From Planococcus lenghuensis (GTDB lineage Bacteria; Bacillota; Bacilli; Bacillales_A; Planococcaceae), in assembly GCF_001999905.1 (NCBI RefSeq), contig NZ_CP019640.1, forward strand, positions 2,336,001 through 2,400,000: a DNA stretch of 64,000 bases, written 5' to 3'. Shown one piece after another: positions 28,947-39,702 of the stretch; position 1 is the first letter of the stretch; every line of letters begins with the position of its first letter. Both the position numbers and the translations under genes were made by a program. Under the pieces are notes generated by a model. It ran no database searches, was not told where the DNA came from, and saw nothing but the letters and a program-made list of their open reading frames with translations.

Positions 28947-30135
28947 CTTCCTTTTCGAGAATGGCAGTCAGCAGCTGCTCTGCCAGTTCAGTTTTCGGCA
29001 GGAGCGGAAAAGTCTGTTCAAACGAATTCTTACCATAGAGTGTCACTCGATTAGAATCCGTGTTAAATCCTGCATCTTTTTCCGTCACATCGTTGGCAAT
29101 GATATAATCCGCATTTTTCTTGTGTAATTTTCCTCTGGCATATGTTTCCACGTCATTTGTTTCAGCTGCAAAACCGATCAGTAGCTGATGCGTTTTCCGT
29201 TCTCCCAGTTCTTTCAAAATATCCACTGTCCGTTCCAGCTCAAGCGTCTGGCCGGATTCCTGCTTCTTCATTTTTTTACCATGCGCAGTTTTCGGGCGAT
29301 AATCCGCCACGGCAGCCGTTTTAATGACCAGGTCCGCATCATCGAATTCAGCCAGCACTGCATTGAACATATCTTCAGCGCTTTCCACGGGAACAATTTG
29401 CACCCCCGCCGGCACAGGGAGTGAAACTGGACCGCTGACCAGAACAGTCTCTGCACCTAATCGCACTGCTGCTTCAGCCATCGAATACCCCATCTTGCCG
29501 CTTGAAAAATTAGTCAGAAACCGCACCGGATCGATCCGTTCACGTGTCGGCCCTGCAGTTACAACCACTTTTTTCCCTTTCAATGGCTGCGGTCGGTTGA
29601 AGTGCCAGAGAACAAGTTCAGTCACTTTTTCTGGTTCTTCAAGCCGTCCTTTCCCGACATAACCACATGCCAAAAAACCTTCAGACGGTTCGATAAACCG
29701 CACGCCGTCTGCATGAAGCCGATCAATATTGCGCAGAACCGCCGGGTGCCCGTACATGTGCACGTTCATGGCCGGTGCCATCCAGACAGGTGCTGTTGTG
29801 GCGAGCAGCACAGTCGTCACCATATCATCGGCAATGCCGTTCGCTGCCTTGCCGATCAAATTCGCTGTGGCAGGTGCCACCAGGACAAGATCCGCCCAAT
29901 CAGCAAGATCAATATGGGCGATGACCGATGAATCTTTTTCATCGAATGTATCGGTAAACACATCATTGCGGGACATCGCCTGGAAACTTAACGGCTGCAC
30001 AAACTGCCGGGCTGATTCCGTCATGATTACTTTCACCCGGAAACCGGCCTGCGACAATTTACTGACGAGCGCCACCGCTTTATAGACGGCAATCCCGCCA
30101 CTGACGCATACAAGAATATTACGGTCCACTGACAC
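28930..30135 (-). CDS. coaBC: Bifunctional phosphopantothenoylcysteine decarboxylase/synthetase
   Basis: Catalyses two consecutive steps of coenzyme A synthesis: addition of cysteine to phosphopantothenate (CoaB) and decarboxylation (CoaC). The CoaC half is N-terminal, with [26 protein letters not shown] and the [10 protein letters not shown] loop bearing the active-site cysteine. The CoaB half starts near residue 190 and shows [17 protein letters not shown]. The start is GTG (30135, or a second GTG at 30129) behind AAAGGATG. Confidence 0.97.
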   Translation of the reverse strand: MSVDRNILVCVSGGIAVYKAVALVSKLSQAGFRVKVIMTESARQFVQPLSFQAMSRNDVFTDTFDEKDSSVIAHIDLADWADLVLVAPATANLIGKAANGIADDMVTTVLLATTAPVWMAPAMNVHMYGHPAVLRNIDRLHADGVRFIEPSEGFLACGYVGKGRLEEPEKVTELVLWHFNRPQPLKGKKVVVTAGPTRERIDPVRFLTNFSSGKMGYSMAEAAVRLGAETVLVSGPVSLPVPAGVQIVPVESAEDMFNAVLAEFDDADLVIKTAAVADYRPKTAHGKKMKKQESGQTLELERTVDILKELGERKTHQLLIGFAAETNDVETYARGKLHKKNADYIIANDVTEKDAGFNTDSNRVTLYGKNSFEQTFPLLPKTELAEQLLTAILEKEDAYDR

Positions 30136-30159
30136 TTCTGTTCATCCTTTCTAACGCAA

Positions 30160-30192
30160 AACTCCCAAAGAACGGTTAATTCTCAGGGAGTT
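30160..30192 (-). terminator. Hairpin between rpoZ and coaBC, possible weak terminator
   Basis: A 7-base stem (AACTCCC/GGGAGTT) with a 19-base loop containing a further GAA/TTC pairing is followed by TTTT on the minus strand. It could attenuate read-through from gmk-rpoZ into coaBC. The large loop makes this uncertain. Confidence 0.4.
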
Positions 30193-30216
30193 GCTTGCTG
30201 GCAGTTTTAATCTTTA

Positions 30217-30440
30217 TTAAACTTCATCCTCGTACACAGCGGATTTATCCTGTTCCACTTTTGTCAGTATGCCTGCTGCGACTTCCTCAAGCGCCATACC
30301 AACCGGTTTTTTTGAACGGTATGACACTAAAAGCTCTTCCCCGTTCTCATGCAGCTGACGTGCCCGTTTCGCAGCCAGACTGACAAGCGAGTATTTGGAA
30401 TCGATTTTACTTTTGAGTGCATCAACTGATGGATAAAGCA

Positions 30441-30441
<1 letters not shown>
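30217..30441 (-). CDS. rpoZ: DNA-directed RNA polymerase subunit omega
   Basis: Small RNA polymerase subunit that helps fold and hold beta'. The 74-residue protein begins MLYPSVDALKSKIDSKYSLV and contains the conserved AAKRARQL and KPVGMALEEVAAG segments. AAAGGAGA precedes the ATG, which shares one base with the gmk stop codon (TAATG). The gmk-rpoZ-coaBC-priA order is conserved in Firmicutes. Confidence 0.96.
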
Positions 30442-31327
<886 letters not shown>

Positions 31328-31379
31328 CTGCTCCCTTCACTCCTTTAAGATCCTCTTAGCCCAATGGCTTAACTGCTTT

Positions 31380-31388
31380 ATTATATCA
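31380..31388 (-). promoter_or_regulatory. Extended -10 promoter of remA-gmk-rpoZ
   Basis: TATAAT (31380-31385) is preceded by TGA (31386-31388), giving an extended -10 in the divergent remA/rqcH gap. No convincing -35 box is present, which is compatible with extended -10 promoters. Confidence 0.5.
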
Positions 31389-31444
31389 TACTGACGCATG
31401 AAAATGATAAGATAGAACCAAACGTTTTGAAAGAGGGATTGTAT

Positions 31445-33103
31445 ATGGCATTCGATGGATTATTTACACAAGCGATGGTGCAGGAGCTCCAGAAAATCGC
31501 ATCAGGCCGGATTTCCAAAATCCATCAGCCGAATCAGCAAGAGCTTCTGCTTCAGATCCGCGCACAAGGCGCAAACCATAAATTACTCATTTCTGTGCAC
31601 CCGAGTTATGCCCGGATGCACCTTACCGATATGCCGGCGAACAATCCGGCAGAACCGCCGATGTTCTGTATGCTGCTCCGCAAGCATATGGAAGGCGGGA
31701 TCATCCAGAGCGTGGAACAGCACGAAATGGACCGGCTGATTATCATTAAAGTGAAAAGTAAAAATGAAATCGGCGACGACATATTCCGCGAACTCCATGT
31801 TGAATTGATGGGCAGGCACTCCAATGTCATTCTCGTCGATTCCGACCGCCGGTTGATTTTGGACAGTCTGAAGCATTTGCCGCCGAGCGTCAACTCTTAC
31901 CGGACTGTTCTGCCGGGGCAACCGCATGTTTTTCCGCCCCCGCAGGACAAGGAAAGTCCGTTCGGTGCAGACTACAGCGGGCTGGACGCCAAGGAAATCG
32001 TCAGTCGGTTCGCCGGTTTTTCTCCGCTCACTGCCCGTGAACTCGTCCATCGGCTTGAACACGGCGGAAGCGCAGCACATTTTCTGGCGGAATTCACTGC
32101 AGCTGAACCGAAAGGCTATTATACGGAGAAGCAGGGAAAATCTCATTTTTCCGCAGCCGAACTGACTCATCTCGCAGGATCGGCCGCCGTTTTCCCGACA
32201 CTCGGGGAATTGCTCGACCGGGTTTATTACGCGAAGGCAGAGAGGGATCGGGTTAAGCAACAGGCGGGTGACTTGGAACGCTGGCTCTCCAGTGAGATTG
32301 CCAAACTGAAGGCCAAGCTGAAGAAACTGAAAAAAGAGCAGCAGCAGGCTGAGAAGCGGGATGAACTGCAGCTTGCCGGTGAATTGATCATGGCAAATAT
32401 TTATCAATTAAAAAAAGGCATGAAGCAAGTGGAAGTCGACAATTACTACACAAATGAAAAAATGACGATTCAGCTGGATCCGCGCAAAACACCTGTTGAA
32501 AACTCCCAGCGCTATTATTCCCGCTATCAGAAAGCCAAAACTGCAATTGTAAAAACGCAGGAGCAAATTGATAAAACTTTACAGGATATCGACTACTTTG
32601 AAACGCTCTCACAGCAGGTCCAGCATGCCGGACTAAGTGATATCGAAGAGATTCGCGAAGAGCTGGCAGAAGAAGGCTATATGAAAGCGCAGAAAGGCCA
32701 GAAAAAGAAAAAACCGGTTAAACCTTCCGCAGAGATTTACGTATCCAGCAGCGGAACACGGATCTCTGTCGGTAAGAATAATAAGCAGAATGACTATGTC
32801 ACGTTCAAACTGGCAGCCAAAACGGACACATGGCTCCATACAAAGGACATTCCGGGATCCCACGTTGTCATTCATGATGCAGAACCGGATGAAGAAACGA
32901 TTCTCGAAGCCGCCACAATCGCCGCATACTTTTCAAAAGCCCGGGAATCCTCTTCCGTTCCGGTCGATTACACGGAAGTGCGGCAAGTAAAGAAACCGAA
33001 CGGGGCAAAACCGGGATTTGTCATTTATTTTGAACAAAAAACGGTGTATGTGACACCCGACGAGGAACTTGTCATGAAATTGAAGAACAGGAAGGCGGAG
33101 TAA
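31445..33103 (+). CDS. rqcH: Rqc2-type ribosome quality control protein RqcH (NFACT family)
   Basis: Binds the peptidyl-tRNA-blocked 50S subunit after ribosome splitting and adds C-terminal alanine tails that mark stalled products for ClpXP. The 552-residue protein has an N-terminal NFACT-N domain, helix-hairpin-helix and coiled-coil middle (about 260-310 and 360-410, Lys/Glu-rich) and a C-terminal NFACT-R domain with WLHTKDIPGSHVVI. I chose the ATG at 31445 behind GAGGG; an in-frame ATG at 31427 lies before that site. Earlier annotation as a fibronectin-binding protein is likely secondary. Confidence 0.94.
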   Translation: MAFDGLFTQAMVQELQKIASGRISKIHQPNQQELLLQIRAQGANHKLLISVHPSYARMHLTDMPANNPAEPPMFCMLLRKHMEGGIIQSVEQHEMDRLIIIKVKSKNEIGDDIFRELHVELMGRHSNVILVDSDRRLILDSLKHLPPSVNSYRTVLPGQPHVFPPPQDKESPFGADYSGLDAKEIVSRFAGFSPLTARELVHRLEHGGSAAHFLAEFTAAEPKGYYTEKQGKSHFSAAELTHLAGSAAVFPTLGELLDRVYYAKAERDRVKQQAGDLERWLSSEIAKLKAKLKKLKKEQQQAEKRDELQLAGELIMANIYQLKKGMKQVEVDNYYTNEKMTIQLDPRKTPVENSQRYYSRYQKAKTAIVKTQEQIDKTLQDIDYFETLSQQVQHAGLSDIEEIREELAEEGYMKAQKGQKKKKPVKPSAEIYVSSSGTRISVGKNNKQNDYVTFKLAAKTDTWLHTKDIPGSHVVIHDAEPDEETILEAATIAAYFSKARESSSVPVDYTEVRQVKKPNGAKPGFVIYFEQKTVYVTPDEELVMKLKNRKAE

Positions 33104-33107
33104 AACG

Positions 33108-35216
33108 ATGAAACCCGTCATTGTGGCTGAAAAACCGAGTCAGGCAAAAGCATATGCAGAGGCCTTTAAGACCCGGAAAGCGGACGGCTATATCGAGGTG
33201 CTGCCGGATTCCATATTTCCGGCTGGCGCTGTCATTACATGGGGCATCGGTCATCTTGTTGAACTGCGGGAGCCGAAAAGCTATGATCCGAAATGGGGCA
33301 AGTGGTCACTTGATGCCCTGCCGATCCTGCCGGAATCATTCCAGTTCCAAGTGGCGAAAGGTAAATACAAGCAATTCTCCATTATCAAAAAACTGCTCAG
33401 CCAGACCGATACGGTCATCAATGCATGTGATGTGGACCGGGAAGGGTCAAATATTTTCTACAGCATTTATCACCAGACCGGCTGCAGAAACAAAACGATT
33501 CGCAGACTTTGGATCAATTCCCTCGAAATAGATGAAGTCCGCAGAGGTTTTGCCAGTCTCCAGGATAATGCCCGGGATCTCCTGCTTTATGAAGAAGCGA
33601 AAGCAAGGCAGATCAGTGATTGGCTCGTCGGCATGAACGGATCCCGGCTCTACTCGCTGCTATTGCAGCAGAAAGGATTACGGGATGTGTTTGCCATCGG
33701 GCGGGTCCAAACCCCGACCCTCTGGCTCATCTACCAGCGGGAACGGGAAATTGAAGCGTTCAAGCCGGAGCCATTTTATGAGATAGAAGGGCTGTTCAAA
33801 GCAGCGGACGGAAGCTATAAAGGAAAAGCGAAACTAAAATCGAACGAACGGAAAGAAGCGGAAGATCTGCTGCAGAAACATGGCATTTCAAACCCTGCGA
33901 CCGGTGTCATTCAATCCGTGAAGACAGAGAACAAGCGCACGCCGCCTCCGATGCTCCATTCTCTGTCAACCCTTCAGGCAGCGGCCAACCGCAAATGGAA
34001 GGCAAGTCCGCAGACAGTGCTGTCCGTGATGCAGGGATTGTATGAGAAAAAACTGGTGACATATCCCCGAACGGATGCCCAGCATATCACTCCGGCAGAA
34101 TTTGCTTATCTTGCATCCGGCGCAGAAGCGCTTCAGCAAGTAATCGGGGAACCGTTCCCGATCCGGTCGAAAGTACCAAAAAAGCGATTTGTAGACAGCT
34201 CAAAAGTTGCCGAACATTATGCAATCATTCCAACGAAGAAGATTCCTTCTTCCCGTCAACTTGCCGGCCTGTCATCTCTTGAACGAAATCTGTATGAAGA
34301 AATCGTGCGGACAACTTTGGCCATGTTCCACGATGATTATCGGTATGCCGAAACGAAAATCATTACCGATGTCCATGCATTGCTGTTCTACACGACCGGA
34401 AAAACCGAGCTGGATAAAGGGTGGAAAGCGCTGTTTCCTGTGAAAGAGAAGCAGGAAGAGCAGCCCCTCCCCCGGCTTGTCGAACAGGAATCGGTTGATG
34501 CCGCCGTAGCTGTAAAAGAAGGGATGACTACAGCGCCCAAACCCTATACGGAAGGGCAGCTGATTTCATTGATGAAAACATGCGGCAAATATGCCGAGGA
34601 TCCGGAAGATACGGCGATTCTGAAACAGATCGAAGGACTCGGCACGGAAGCGACCCGCAGCGGCATTATTGAAACCATCAAACGGCATAATTACATTGAA
34701 GTGAAAAAAAACATTGTTTCCCTGACAGAAAAAGGTCGCATCCTCTGCCGGGCAGTTGAAGGCAACTTGCTTGCCAGCCCGTCCATGACCGCAAAATGGG
34801 AAACTTACCTTAAACGGATTGGAAACGGTGAAGGATCTTCAGAGAACTTCCTTGAAAATACACGTAAATTCATCCGGAAGCTGATGGAAGAAGTCCCGGG
34901 ACAGCTGCAAGCAAATGGGCTGCCGGATAAGATGGCATTTTCCCCTTCCGCAAAAGAGGAAATCGCTCTTTGTCCTGCTTGCGGAAAAGGGAAAATCATT
35001 TCGATCAAAGGTTTTTACGGCTGTTCGGAATACGCCAATGGCTGCAAGCAGACATTCCCGGCAGTGTTTCTCAAAAAACGCCTGACGGCCAATCAGATCC
35101 GGCAATTATGTGAAAAAGGCAAAACACCGGTATTGAAGGGGTTTATGTCAAAAAACGGCAAAAAATTCAACGCCAAGCTGATTCTCGAAAATGGCAAACT
35201 TAAAATGGAATTTTAA
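33108..35216 (+). CDS. topB: DNA topoisomerase III (type IA)
   Basis: Type IA topoisomerase that unlinks catenated or precatenated DNA. The 702-residue protein has an N-terminal Toprim domain (VIVAEKPSQAKAYA, then DVDREGSNIF at about 108-117), the cleavage core with the catalytic tyrosine in LVTYPRTDAQHITP (Tyr319), and a C-terminal zinc-ribbon-like CPACG...CSEY...C segment. The Toprim motif has Ser where many relatives have Glu after DREG. It begins 4 bases after rqcH and is probably co-transcribed. Confidence 0.95.
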   Translation: MKPVIVAEKPSQAKAYAEAFKTRKADGYIEVLPDSIFPAGAVITWGIGHLVELREPKSYDPKWGKWSLDALPILPESFQFQVAKGKYKQFSIIKKLLSQTDTVINACDVDREGSNIFYSIYHQTGCRNKTIRRLWINSLEIDEVRRGFASLQDNARDLLLYEEAKARQISDWLVGMNGSRLYSLLLQQKGLRDVFAIGRVQTPTLWLIYQREREIEAFKPEPFYEIEGLFKAADGSYKGKAKLKSNERKEAEDLLQKHGISNPATGVIQSVKTENKRTPPPMLHSLSTLQAAANRKWKASPQTVLSVMQGLYEKKLVTYPRTDAQHITPAEFAYLASGAEALQQVIGEPFPIRSKVPKKRFVDSSKVAEHYAIIPTKKIPSSRQLAGLSSLERNLYEEIVRTTLAMFHDDYRYAETKIITDVHALLFYTTGKTELDKGWKALFPVKEKQEEQPLPRLVEQESVDAAVAVKEGMTTAPKPYTEGQLISLMKTCGKYAEDPEDTAILKQIEGLGTEATRSGIIETIKRHNYIEVKKNIVSLTEKGRILCRAVEGNLLASPSMTAKWETYLKRIGNGEGSSENFLENTRKFIRKLMEEVPGQLQANGLPDKMAFSPSAKEEIALCPACGKGKIISIKGFYGCSEYANGCKQTFPAVFLKKRLTANQIRQLCEKGKTPVLKGFMSKNGKKFNAKLILENGKLKMEF

Positions 35217-35309
35217 GTTTAGTGATACGGGTTGCGGGATATATTAAATAAATGCCATCCATGTTAATATCGGGTGCAATTTCTCTTCAGACAGGGGGCA
35301 TCATATACC

Positions 35310-35789
35310 GTGTTTACGTTCTCTGATATTTGGGGATTTATCGCAGCCACACTGATCATTTATCCTGTTGTTGTCATAATCCATGAACTTGGGCATACGT
35401 TTTTCACGCTGCTCTTCGGCGGCCGGACCCGCATTGAACTCGGCCGCGGCCGGAAGCTTTTTGATGTTGGGCCGCTTGCTGTGCACAGCCTTTACTTTCT
35501 TGATTCTGCTTTGCAATATACTGACTTGAAGTGGAGCAACCGATTCACTCATTTTTTGGTGCATATCGGCGGAGTCCTGTTTAATATTGGATCGATATTT
35601 CTGCTCAACCAATTAATTCTTGAGGGTATACTTGAAAACCGGCAAGTCTATCACCAGTTTTCGTACTTCTCTTTATGGTTTGCGGCATACGCCGCTATTC
35701 CCGTGGACTACGGCGATGAAAAATACAGTGATGGTATGTCTGCTTATCTCGTGGCCCGCTACCGGAAATATGTCCAATTGCAGAACTGA
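35310..35789 (+). CDS. Small M50-like membrane metalloprotease, function unknown
   Basis: Uncharacterised 159-residue membrane protein. A zinc-binding HELGH lies within the first hydrophobic segment (residues 25-29), followed by a glycine/arginine-rich loop, a second hydrophobic segment (about 81-103) with HIGGVLFN, a third (about 116-131), and an Asp-Gly pair in YSDGM (141-142). This order resembles the HExxH and DG metal ligands of M50 and site-2 proteases; activity is inference. I chose the GTG at 35310 behind AGGGGG; a GTG at 35274 adds 12 residues but has no ribosome-binding site. Confidence 0.75.
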   Translation: MFTFSDIWGFIAATLIIYPVVVIIHELGHTFFTLLFGGRTRIELGRGRKLFDVGPLAVHSLYFLDSALQYTDLKWSNRFTHFLVHIGGVLFNIGSIFLLNQLILEGILENRQVYHQFSYFSLWFAAYAAIPVDYGDEKYSDGMSAYLVARYRKYVQLQN

Positions 35790-35859
35790 ACTGCTTATTA
35801 TATTTCCAATCCAGCATGAACAATCTTTTCCACCGGCATCTTCATAGATAACCAAAAGA

Positions 35860-35891
35860 GCCTCCAATCCAGTTTTATACGAATTGGAGGC
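35860..35891. terminator. Probable terminator after the M50-like gene
   Basis: A 9-base perfect stem (GCCTCCAAT/ATTGGAGGC) with a 14-base loop lies 70 bases after the stop codon. It is followed by CCTTT on the plus strand and CTCTTTT on the minus. The T run is short, so the efficiency is uncertain. Confidence 0.5.
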
Positions 35892-35906
35892 CCTTTACAT
35901 ATCAAG

Positions 35907-35926
35907 CTCTTCCTTCTAAGGAAGAG
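35907..35926 (+). repeat. Short inverted repeat in front of the MgtC-family gene
   Basis: CTCTTCCTT and AAGGAAGAG are separated by 2 bases, about 45 bases before the start codon. As RNA it would be a tight hairpin in the leader; as DNA it could be a protein site. It does not resemble the known long Mg2+ sensor leaders (M-box, mgtA). Confidence 0.45.
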
Positions 35927-35968
35927 AAAAGAAATATCGAGGATTCATTTAGCAAGGAGAGGTCAATT

Positions 35969-36667
35969 ATGGATTTTTTTCCGCCGGAGACGGCCACTAT
36001 TACTACCCGGCTGATTATCGCAGCGCTTCTCTGCGGGGCAATCGGCTTTGAACGGGAAACCCAGCAGCATCCGGCAGGATTCCGTACCCATCTGCTGGTC
36101 GGCATGAGTTCTTGTTTAATGATGTTGCTTTCAATACAAGGATTCGATTCATTTTTATCAAGTAAATATGAGGGATTCGTTCAGTACGACCCAACCCGTA
36201 TCCCCTCCTATGTAATCAGTGGGATCGGCTTTCTGGGAGCCGGCACAATCCTCGTGAACAAAGGAGCAATCAAAGGACTGACGACTGCTGCATCTATTTG
36301 GGCGGCTGCAGGTATCGGACTTGTAGTAGGAATCGGCATGTTTTATGCGGCGTTGCTGGCGACCATTATTGCACTTATTACTTTATACGTGTTTGCTAAA
36401 CTGGAACATAAGTACTTAACCAGCCGCAGAGATTCCAGGTTAATTATCATCGCCGAAAACACGCCCGGCATACTGACCAGTCTTAATGAATTGATGGCTG
36501 AGCGTAAAGTTCGGGTGACAGAATTCAACCTTCGGAATGTTGATAATTACGAAGACACCCCGTTAATCGAATATTCTTTTTCGTTCAAGCATCTTCCGCC
36601 TGATAAACTGATCTCATTGATTGAACAGCTTGAACAGCTGGAGTCCGTCCGCCGGGTTACGCGTTAG
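35969..36667 (+). CDS. MgtC/SapB family membrane protein
   Basis: Relative of the MgtC/SapB/YhiD proteins, linked in some pathogens to growth at low Mg2+ and F1Fo ATPase inhibition, but of unknown role in most soil bacteria. The 232-residue protein has four or five hydrophobic segments in its first 150 residues, with the family motifs GAIGFERE, RTHLLVGM and YVISGIGFLGAGTI, then a soluble ACT-like C-terminal domain (about 155-232). CAAGGAGAGG precedes the ATG. It is convergent with pyrE. Confidence 0.9.
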   Translation: MDFFPPETATITTRLIIAALLCGAIGFERETQQHPAGFRTHLLVGMSSCLMMLLSIQGFDSFLSSKYEGFVQYDPTRIPSYVISGIGFLGAGTILVNKGAIKGLTTAASIWAAAGIGLVVGIGMFYAALLATIIALITLYVFAKLEHKYLTSRRDSRLIIIAENTPGILTSLNELMAERKVRVTEFNLRNVDNYEDTPLIEYSFSFKHLPPDKLISLIEQLEQLESVRRVTR

Positions 36668-36693
36668 TAAACGATAAATTGATAATGCCATTT

Positions 36694-36725
36694 AAAAAGA
36701 GCTGACCGGTATTGGTCAGCTCTTT
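36694..36725 (-). terminator. Terminator of the pyr operon after pyrE
   Basis: A perfect 12-base stem (AAAGAGCTGACC/GGTCAGCTCTTT) with a 6-base loop is followed on the minus strand by TTTTT including stem bases. The pyrE stop codon (36716-36718) is inside the stem. It may also end the plus-strand MgtC transcript, though the T run on that side is short. Confidence 0.88.
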
Positions 36726-37341
36726 GCTGGTTCCACTGCCAGCTGATTATGCCAGTCAGTTAAAACAGCCAATTGTTCACTGCTGATCCTGCCTGTTTTT
36801 TCGGCTTCCTCAATCAGTGCATGGAAGTCAGACAGCGTATGTGCTTCAAAGCCCGCAGTACGGATCGCTTCTGTTGCAGCCGGCAAACCATATGTGAAAA
36901 TCGCAGCGATGCCGAGCACTTCGAATCCCGCTTCTTTCAATGCATTTGCCGCTTGAATACTCGATCCGCCCTTGGAAATCAGGTCCTCAATGATAATAGC
37001 TTTCTGTCCCGCTTCAATTTTCCCTTCAATCTGATTGCCTCGTCCGTGTTCTTTCGGTTTGGACCGGACATAAACCATCGGCAGATTCAGCAGGTCACTG
37101 ACCCAAGCTGCATGCGGAATGCCGGCTGTTGCCGTCCCGGCAATCACTTCCGCTTCAGGATAAGCTGTGCGGATCAGCTCTGCCAGTCCTTCGGCGATTT
37201 CTTTCCGGACAGCCGGATAGGCCATCGTCAGGCGGTTATCACAATAAATCGGCGACTTCAAACCCGATGACCATGTAAACGGATCATCCGGCCGCAGCTC
37301 CACTGCTCCAATTTCCAGCAACGCCCGTGCAATCTTCTGTT

Positions 37342-37345
<4 letters not shown>
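36716..37345 (-). CDS. pyrE: Orotate phosphoribosyltransferase
   Basis: Joins orotate to PRPP to make orotidine monophosphate, the fifth step of UMP synthesis. The 209-residue protein has the PRPP-binding motif [14 protein letters not shown] and the [14 protein letters not shown] flexible-loop region. The ATG at 37345 overlaps the pyrF stop by 4 bases (ATGA), which decides this start over an in-frame ATG at 37363. It is the last gene of the pyr operon, and its stop codon lies in the terminator. Confidence 0.97.

Positions 37346-39698
<2,353 letters not shown>

Positions 39699-39702
<4 letters not shown>

Noticed and set aside
31583-32407. A 274-codon open frame on the minus strand opposite rqcH
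   Set aside because: It lies wholly within rqcH, has no ribosome-binding site, no promoter and a composition (Phe, Arg, Gln rich) typical of an antisense shadow.
35241-35270. Inverted repeat ATATTAA/TTAATAT before the M50-like gene
   Set aside because: The arms are short, purely A and T, and 16 bases apart; this is likely by chance in an AT-rich gap.
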